DNA from: Erigeron canadensis
Taxonomy: Eukaryota > Streptophyta > Magnoliopsida > Asterales > Asteraceae
Direction: 5' to 3'
DNA length: 64,000 nt
Assembly (NCBI RefSeq): GCF_010389155.1
Contig: NC_057764.1
Location: forward strand, 4,588,001-4,652,000
Part shown: piece by piece, positions 56,481 to 64,000 of the stretch
How positions within the stretch are numbered: the first letter of the stretch is position 1
Layout of the letters: every line of letters starts with the position of its first letter
The notes under the pieces: model-generated
The model's input: the letters and a program-made list of their open reading frames with translations, nothing else
Told to the model about the DNA's origin: nothing
Databases searched by the model: none
Made by a program: the position numbers and the translations under genes

Positions 56481-57480
56481 TTGTTTAATTTTGTCAAGAA
56501 AGGCATTTAAAAACTTCAAAGGGACGGTGTCTTACAATCAAATGATGAATCATTTGATAAATGCATGTTTTTGACATTATCGTTAGCAAGAAACACATTG
56601 GAAATCTTCAGTATGAAGAAATCTTACAATCAAATGATGAATCATTTGATAAAATGCGTTGTCATTAGCAAGAAATGCATACTTCAAATTGAAGGGATCT
56701 TAAAAGCAAATGATGAATCATTTGACAAAAGATCGTTAAATCAAATGATGAATCATTTGACAAATGCATGCCTTGTGTTTTTGGCAAGATGACAAGAATA
56801 CCTTTTCCCCATAAAACCAGAGAGGGCTAAAGAAATACTTGGTCTAATACATACAGATGTATGTGGTCCATTTAGACATGTGTCAAGGAGAGGTGCTAGC
56901 TACTTCATCATTTATATGAATGATTCCAGTCATTATGGTTATGTTTGTTTGCTTAAACATAAACATGAATTTTTCGAAATATTCAATGAGTTTAAAAATG
57001 AAGTAGGAAATCAACTCAGTAAAACCATCAAGATTCTTCATTTGGATCGAGGTGGGAAATACTTAAGCAAAAGTTTAAGGATCATCTAAAAGCTTGTGGA
57101 TTTATCCAAGAGCTTACTCCTATATAAGGGTATATTTGAAAGGACAAATCGAACCTTGTTCAACATGGTGAGATAAATGATGAATCTTAAGACTCTCCCA
57201 TTTGATTTTGGGATTATGCTCTAGAGATTGCTGCATGCATTCTCAATATGGTTCCAACCAAGGAGGTTGACAAAACACCACTTGAATGTGGTGTTAAGTG
57301 CATTTTTGTAGGAAACGCAAAGGAAACAATGGATTACTACTTCTACTTTCCTACCAGAAACACTGTCAAAGTATTTTTTGATTTGCTAAGTTCCTTGAAA
57401 GCAAACTCATATCTCAAGAGGACAGTGGGAGGAAAATACTAGCAATCATCAACTTAGGGGGGGGGGGGGGAAATGTTTAA
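56481..57480 (+). pseudogene. pol: copia pre-integrase and integrase, element 3
   Basis: The pre-integrase tail is locally reiterated: TCAAATGATGAATCATTTGA occurs at 56538, 56630, about 56706 and 56741 (SNDESFDK in frame). The integrase core follows, with the first Asp in LIHTDVCGPF (about 56850), SRRGASYFIIYMNDSSHYGY, and the second Asp in ILHLDRGGKY (57035-57060). The region of the catalytic Glu (57120-57180) is frameshifted, and a G-run lies at about 57459-57471. The C-terminal integrase part reads VPTKEVDKTPLE. Confidence 0.78.
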
Positions 57481-59205
57481 AGAGATGAATCTCTAGATGA
57501 ACTACAAGTTGAAGATTATAATGAAGCGATTCAAATTCGTAAGTCCTCAAGGACAATACGTGCTCATGAAAGATTACATCTTATGGTTGAATATGAAGAA
57601 CACGTATTAGGAGATTTGAATGAACCTCCTAATTTCAAAGCTGCATTATCGGATCCGGAGTCCGATAAATGGCATGAAGCTGCGAATATGGAAATGAAAT
57701 CCATGAAAGTATGAAGCTTGGTTGATCTTCCACCAAATGATAGAACCGTTGTGTGTAAATGTACACCGACATGAATGGAAATGTACACACCTATAAAGCT
57801 TGTCCTGTGGCAAAAGGTTATACTCAACTTTTTAGAGTTGATTATGATGAGCCCTTTTCTCCCATTGCGGACATAAGAGCTATTAGGATCATCTTAGCCG
57901 TAGCAGCGTCTATGACTATGAGATATGGCAAATGGATGTCAAAACCGCTTTCTTGAATGGTTTTCTAGACAAGGAAGTCTATATGGTACAATCAGAAGGT
58001 TTTGTCAATCCAAAACATCCCGACAAAGTGTACAAACTTCAAAGGTCCATTTATGGATTGAAGCAAGCATTAAGAAGTTGGAATAAAGGTTTGATGAGGA
58101 AATCAAGAAGTTTGGTTTTGCTCAAATTCCTAATGAGCCATGTGTATATCGCAAAGCTAGTGGGAGTAATGTTACTTTCCTTGTCTTGTATGTCGATGAC
58201 ATATTGATAATAGGAAATCACATTCCAATGTTGAAAGACGTTAAATCTTATCTTGGATAGTGGTTTGCTATGAAAGACTTGGATGAAGCGACATTTATAC
58301 TTGGAATAAAGATCTATAGAGATAGAAGTAAACGGTTGATTGGATTAAGTCAAAGTGCTTATATAGATAATTTCTTGAGGAGATTCAAGATGGAAACTCT
58401 AAGCGCGGGAATTTGCCTATGCAAGAAGGACTTAATTTATCTAGCAAAAACAGTGCTTCTACACCTGAAGAAGTGTAGCGTATGCAAAGAGTTCCTTATG
58501 CTTCGGTTGTGGGATCTATCATGTATGCGGTAAGATGCACTAGACATGATGTTGTGTCACTCAAAATATTGTTAGCCGATATAAGCAAAATCCCGGAGTG
58601 GATCAGTGAACTGCTGTGAGAAATATTTTTAAGTACATGCTGGCTACCAAAGAATTATTCTTGGTGTATGGTTGAAATCCCGATCAAAATTCAAATGGTA
58701 ATAGAATTTGTGGTATTGGATTTCAAGACTGATAAAGATGATTCAAAATATTAGTCAGTATATCTCTTCATTTTAAATGGAGATACGGTGGAATGTTTTG
58801 AGCTAAAAGCAAACCACAGTTGCTATGTATGTGACAGAGTATGAGTATATTGCCGTCTCAGAAAAGACGACATGAAGGTTGTTTGGATTAGAAAGTTTAT
58901 TTTTGGATTTTAACATGATAATCCTTAAATAACACACATATGGATCTGTACTGTGATAATTTGGGAGCAATTATCATTCACATATGGATCTGTACTGTGA
59001 TAATTCGGGAGCAATTATCATTGCCAATGAACCTGGGGTTCAAAAAGGTGCCAGACATTACCTCAGAAAATATCACTACGTTCGTGAGCAAATCGAACCG
59101 CGTGAAATCAAATTACTCAAAGTTCACACAGATTATAACTTCGCGGATCCTTTTACAAAGGCGTTGTCAAAGGAAAGATCAATAAGTATGCCGTGGGCAT
59201 AGGTT
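57481..59205 (+). pseudogene. pol: copia RT and RNase H, element 3
   Basis: RT pieces in successive frames: AKGYTQLFRVDYDEPFSPI (57800-57870), [20 protein letters not shown] (57932), [11 protein letters not shown] (58050-58085), catalytic YVDD (about 58189), and MKDLDEATFILGIKIYRD (58270). RNase H keeps scattered motifs and ends ADPFTKALSKE (59135-59180). A 44-46 bp tandem duplication at about 58937-59025 (ACATATGGATCTGTACTGTG twice) duplicates the MDLYCDN motif. Several stops and frameshifts. Confidence 0.82.
58937..59025 (+). repeat. Tandem duplication of the RNase H segment, ~45 bp unit
   Basis: Two adjacent copies of ATGGATCTGTACTGTGATAA..GGGAGCAATTATCATT, differing at one base (TTTGGG vs TTCGGG). 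Confidence 0.9.
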
Positions 59206-60077
59206 ATTGATACTTATATCATGTAAATCTGTTGTTGGTATTTGGATAATGGGATGTTAAACAATTGTTATATTAATAAATGAATTTTTATACGCGGTAT
59301 AAGTAATTTCATTTTATAATAATTGTGTCCTATATTTGCATGTTTAAATCCATGAATATTAGTTGAATATTCTAAACGTTCATTGTCGATTAAATATATG
59401 GGAATATGATTAAAGTAAAACAATTGTGAGAGATTGGTGAACATATTTAAGGGAATATGTTGAAGATGATAGATTTCGTACCAAACTCACATGATATTAT
59501 AAAGGAATATTGGACTTACCCCACATAAAGAATTATCATTTTATGGACCGGCGTCGTTAAATTAAATTCGTGAAATGGTTACTTCATTTATCCTTTGAGT
59601 TGAGATACAAGTGAGTTAAGCATATGTGGATTGCATTTTTAGATATAGTTACTAACTGTCCTGAACAAGGTAGTAATAAGGGCTATTTTCAGAATTGTTA
59701 AAAAACGACATGGCCAGACACTTGTAGTCAATATAGGATTTGTTCCTTCAATTTGCAACTGAAGTATGATACAATTTAGGCCCTTCATTAATTAATTAAG
59801 ATGTTTATATGGCCATACCCAAATGAACTCAAGAGGACGTCTTGACTAATTTGGTAATCTTGATTAATTGTAGAAATTGAGAAACATAATCGTTAATTTA
59901 TGAAATGACATTGATCCATATTCATAATTAAAAAGGGTATCTGAACAAAGAGATATTAAATACTAAATCATTTCAAATAGGTAATTTAAGAAACTATTCA
60001 TTATTGGGAGCATTGGCGTGTTGCTAGACGCTAACCAATGTTATTACTTTTATTAATAAGCATGCTCAAGTGAGAGC
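59206..60077 (+). other. 3' untranslated region of copia element 3
   Basis: No ORF; ends in the PPT-like AAGTGAGAG (60069-60077). Confidence 0.5.
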
Positions 60078-60895
60078 CGTTGGAGTGTGATCATGTTAAT
60101 TATAAACGTATGTCCGGAAATAATTTAAGTCTATGGGGTCACACGAAATGACACGGTAACTCTATACTATTGATTATTATATTAAAGTAACATATAATAA
60201 TTAGTTGATCAAGAAATAATTATTTTAAATAAATTAAGGAGTTAATTGTATTTAATTAATTAAAAAGAAGGTTAAATGTAAAATTAAGAAATTAGAGTTG
60301 GGCTCTAATTCTTAATAACGGGGTCGAACTTTTAAGGCTTGGAAAGCCTTGAAGTTGCTTGCCTATCAAAATTAAAACCCTAAAAATTAACCCAAAGAGT
60401 TTTAAAAATTCCTACACATAAAAAATCCTCTCTTTTCTCCACTCTTGTAGTTCGGCCGAAACCCTTTTAAGGGTGATCGGTTTTGTGCCGTTAAAAACCC
60501 CACATGGAATTTCATATTTAATTGTTGGCATTAATAACAAAAGGATGGTTTTTGTTTAGTCTACAATTTGGTTTACGGTTCATGGACTTCCAAGTTCATG
60601 GGGGGTTTTTCGAAGCACATAAGGTTTTGAATTAAGGGAATAAACAAAGGGGTTTGTTGTTCGTAATCGGGGTACTAGCATACGGTATAAGGGGTATCTA
60701 GTGTGCGATCGTAGAGGGGTTTTACTTTAAACCCTAATTCATCATAATAATAATATCATTATTATTTATTGCAGCTTAATTTGCATAAGGTACACGTCTC
60801 AATTCTATTCTTTGTTAATTAATTTGATTGCATATACGTTTCTTTTCGTTGCGTAGTCATAAATTGTTACATGTATATGTGCTAATATTCTAACA
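60078..60895 (+). repeat. 3' LTR of copia element 3
   Basis: Begins CGTTGGAGTG (eroded TG) and ends TTCTAACA. It differs from the 5' LTR by scattered substitutions and small indels, so the insertion is not recent. Confidence 0.85.
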
Positions 60896-60900
60896 GATGA

Positions 60901-61534
60901 TATGTCAATATTGTTATTAGACAAATTTAGCTGAGTTGGGATACAATCAAATCCTCAACGGTCACTTACTTAGTCTACCTAAGTCTATAATGTGCTCATC
61001 AAAACCGTACCCAAAATATTGACACATGGAGAAGCACAGGATTTTCATTATTATCTGCTACTTGGCTCATCATCATCAACAAAAAACTCTTTCTCCTTCT
61101 TCAATGTATTCCTTTCTTTTGCTTATGTCAATATCAGATATAGCCGAATTTAAGCTCATATAATAATGTCTTCAAAACTTTGATGGTTTCCTTTGAAAAG
61201 AAGTCCGCACATGCCTAATTTTCTTTAACACGCATGGAATTAAGTTATCATTAGTTTGTGTTAAATGGACATTTCTACAATTTTAGGTCTAATAAATAAT
61301 TTCTATTTTTGCTCAACAGGTGCTTTTTGTTGGTCTTACTAATTGATGTTTCTATTGTTCAACAGGTGATCAAATCAAATGGTTAATTACGATTTCAAAA
61401 CTAAACTTCCAAAAGTGTCCGAAATTTGTGATCAAATGCATTTCCGTTCACTATAGTCTCAAAGCTGATCAAAGGGTGCGTAATTCATTTTATATTTATT
61501 TTTAAGTCTGTTTGCTGCTGCGTTCTTTTCTTTA
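60901..61534. other. Intergenic DNA
   Basis: No ORF above background and no recognisable repeat ends. Confidence 0.4.
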
Positions 61535-61855
61535 GGCTATCTCCAATGCTAAGAACGTCCTAAGGCGTCCTTGAGTTGCCACATCATATCCTTACAGATC
61601 CTTATAAATCCTTACAAATCCTTATACATCCTTACAAATATTTTAAATCTTATAATTTATCTCCAACCATACAAACATCCTTGCATATCCTTTTACCTCC
61701 ACTAAAAACAAAAATATATTAGTTAAGGGCAAGTAAGGGCATGCCCATAGGTAAAGGCATCTTTCAAAAACTCCTTAGTTTTGAACAAAGCTTCAACGAC
61801 AAAGGATATCCAAGGGCGCCTAAAGGCACCCAAAGACACCCCATTGGAGATAGCC
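61535..61855. mobile_element. 321 bp Tourist-like (PIF/Harbinger) MITE
   Basis: Inverted ends GGCTATCTCCAATG and CATTGGAGATAGCC, flanked by TTA on both sides (61532-61534, 61856-61858), the PIF/Harbinger target. Inside, ATCCTTAYAA-type units repeat about five times (61588-61640). Confidence 0.82.
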
Positions 61856-62223
61856 TTATGGTTCTTTTAATTAATTGATAAGTACGAAATCTGAAGCCAT
61901 ACACAAATGACCTCAATCGAGAAGATTGAGCATCAGCAACTGCATATACTACTTATGCTAACCATTGTAATCCATTCTTATAGTAGTATGAGTTCACAAT
62001 TTGACTACTAAACATATCAAACATCTTAAACATGTTACTGTCACTTTTTCTTATATTTGGATTATATATATATATATATACTTTTAAATGCTTTGTTAAA
62101 TAAATTCGATAGTCGTTTTCAAGCTTGCTTTTGAGAGCAATTGTCAACCCATCATATCATTCTTTGGAAAAATGTGATATTACCATTGTTGCGCAATGCG
62201 TGGGATAGAAATGTTGTCTATAA

Positions 62224-62497
62224 TCTATACCTATACTATTATTATATAAAGCACCAACCTCTCCATTTTTTTAAAATTAGAACTAGCTAAAATATCTCTA
62301 TTCTTTATTCATTAATTTAATATTTATAATACCCTTAATCAAAAAAATTACAACATAAACTTCTCAATCCTTAATATATAACATTAATTACTTTTACATT
62401 AATCACCATTGCTCCCCCACCACCCGTCATGGCCGCCATCCACCGCCGCCACTATCATTATTCCTGTCGTATTGCACGGACATATGACCCGTACCTT
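62224..62497 (+). mobile_element. Helitron fragment
   Basis: 5' end TCTATACCTATACTATTATT after host A; the body resembles 48718 onward. The hairpin region CGTATTGCACGG is present, but no CTAG end. A second partial copy of the body seems to follow to about 62660. Confidence 0.5.
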
Positions 62498-62711
62498 ATA
62501 AAATAGCATACCACTTTTAAAAATCTCAATTAACGAATTAAACTACGTAAAATACCCCGCTCTCTTATTTATTAATTTAAACATATTCATCTGTTATGTA
62601 TATAATACCTTTAATTACACCACTTACTCTAACATCAATTACTTTTATATATTAGGTTTAAAGGTTAATCATTTGTTTTTTATAATTTCGAGATTAGCAA
62701 ATCTCGTATAT

Positions 62712-62940
62712 TATTAACCATCTGGGTTACAGCCCAGTGGCCACCTGCCGCCTTAAAAAGCGACTTGGTGGGAGCACCACCCAGGTTTAAATCCTTGCAA
62801 AAACATCATCAACCAGCCAAAGTTTCTGGGGTCTCACCTCCAAGCAACGTTGTAGAGTCGCTAGCTTAAGAGGAAAAATTCCTCTACGAGACTAATGGGT
62901 TAATGGTCATTATTTACCCTCTTTTTTAAAATCTGGTGTA
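62712..62940 (+). mobile_element. Probable tRNA-derived SINE
   Basis: A box-A-like TACAGCCCAGTGGCC is followed 40-50 bp later by a box-B-like GGTTTAAATCC (about 62786-62796), the spacing of an internal RNA polymerase III promoter. The sequence then runs to a T-rich tail. No clear target duplication. Confidence 0.5.
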
Positions 62941-64000
62941 TTATAATTTACTGAATAATATACGACTTCGGCAATTTATTCATATTGTCCGTGTTATTAC
63001 TTGTGCCTAAGAGTTTCCGCATTTGAACATATAGTTATCAATCTCGTAGATCGGTATGGCTATGAGCTTACAACTTTCGTGAATCAAAGAGTTGAAAATG
63101 TATATAATGAATATGTTTAATAATTTGAAATAACTAATTAATCTAGTAAACTAAATATATGAACATTTTAAACAAATAACAAATTACATTAATTAATTTA
63201 TCTAACAACTAGTCTTGCATAAAACGGAAGCAAATTAATATAACAATTAAACACTTTCAGTTCACTAAGCCAAGCTACTAGAACTTTTCGCTAGTCTCAC
63301 ACTAATAAAAAAAACATCATGGAATATAATCGAACTAATAAAAAAACAAAAATAAAACTTCTCTCTAGTCTCATACACCCAAACACTTAGGTGCTAGCCA
63401 CAACTTGAACAAATAAAAGGCAAGAGCCGAAAATAAAAACTAGAATATGCTAGTTCAAAAATCACAACACAAGGGGTGATTTCGAACTATGTTCAAAGGG
63501 AGAACAGAATTGCTAGCAAAAACAAAGAACTTAAGCCTGAAGTTATGAAAATAGGAATTGCTTAAGATTTCCTATTTTTTTCATTGCGGGATTCTAAAAA
63601 CTTTCCTAAAGTTGTATTTCCCTTCACCTCTTTTGTTTCTTGACCTAAGGGACCCCAATGGGTCAACTTGTATGACTCATGGTCAAAAAGGTTGACCCAT
63701 GGTGTGATGATATCCGATCCGGTTTGACGTGTTCGTCACCCACCTAAAGGACCCAAATGGTTCAACGTCAATTTAGGCAACTTCAACCAATGTTTTAATG
63801 TTTTTCGACCATAAAAGTTCAGATAAATGACCGTGTATATTTATGTTGAGGTATTCACATAATTGCAACAATAACATTCGTAAGGCAAAGTCGATTGTTC
63901 CCTCCCATGATTTTTTTGCCAGCGAACGTACCAAGGTTCAAAGACATTTCCTCGTTAGTCACTCTCTCGATCTCATGTATATTACTAAAACAGAAATTGG
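62941..64000. other. Intergenic DNA, unassigned
   Basis: No ORF of note or element ends. A stretch near 63640-63790 has several GGTTGACC/GGTCAAC and CCCAAATGG words but nothing diagnostic. Confidence 0.4.

Larger units (their letters stand above)
50108..60895 (+). mobile_element. Third Ty1/copia element, both LTRs present, split by a gypsy solo LTR
   Basis: LTRs at 50108-50939 and 60078-60895 share nearly all their sequence; flanks GATGG (50103-50107) and GATGA (60896-60900) form a 4/5 target duplication. A PPT-like AAGTGAGAG lies just before the 3' LTR, and a degenerate PBS follows the 5' LTR. The coding order gag, pre-integrase, integrase, RT, RNase H (55590-59200) is copia. All frames are broken. 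The 52254-55217 segment is a later insertion. Confidence 0.88.

Noticed and set aside
57459..57471. G-homopolymer run in copia element 3
   Set aside because: Could be biological slippage or a sequencing error; it says nothing specific about function.

Overview
The window is gene-poor, AT-rich nuclear plant DNA made almost entirely of transposable elements and their remains. No intact host gene, tRNA, rRNA or CRISPR array was found. The primer-binding sites (complement of initiator Met-tRNA), Sirevirus-like copia elements with an extra ORF after pol, Helitron ends, MULEs, PB1-like/MURA and FAR1 proteins all point to a eudicot. Resemblance of several proteins to repeats I recall from daisy-family genomes suggests Asteraceae (inference, not proof).

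Layout. (A) 1-~11,200: decayed Ty1/copia Sirevirus-like element; the 5' LTR lies outside the window, gag, pol and a long post-pol ORF are inside, and the 3' LTR starts at 10,338. (B) ~11,200-24,050: AT-rich DNA with Helitron ends, a hairpin MITE nested in a MULE-type MITE, a solo copia LTR (target duplication TTTAC), a minus-strand gypsy solo LTR, a PIF-like element, the 3' end of another Sirevirus-like element, and three small MULE MITEs. (C) 24,054-31,850: a second copia, split by three LTR insertions, with an LTR of the same family in opposite orientation at 32,005-32,750. (D) 34,321-39,941: a complete 5.6 kb MULE with ~245 bp inverted repeats and a perfect 9 bp duplication. It carries a PB1-like/MURA transposase gene on the minus strand and, convergent to it, a two-exon gene for a tail-anchored GRF zinc-finger protein. 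(E) 40,790-49,850: a non-autonomous MULE, a Helitron, a fold-back region with about 20 copies of an imperfect palindrome, a MULE with an internally deleted FAR1 gene, and further Helitrons and MITEs. (F) 50,108-60,895: a third copia with both LTRs, split by a 2,964 bp gypsy solo LTR (duplication ACCAC). (G) 60,896-64,000: a Tourist-like MITE, a Helitron fragment, a probable SINE and unassigned sequence.

The genes do not form a pathway. The coherent unit is the MULE at 34,321-39,941, where each terminal repeat carries a TATA-like motif just upstream of one of two convergent genes, the layout known from maize MuDR, but with a GRF/transmembrane protein as the second gene. Element boundaries rest on terminal repeats and target duplications read by eye; no search or alignment program was run.
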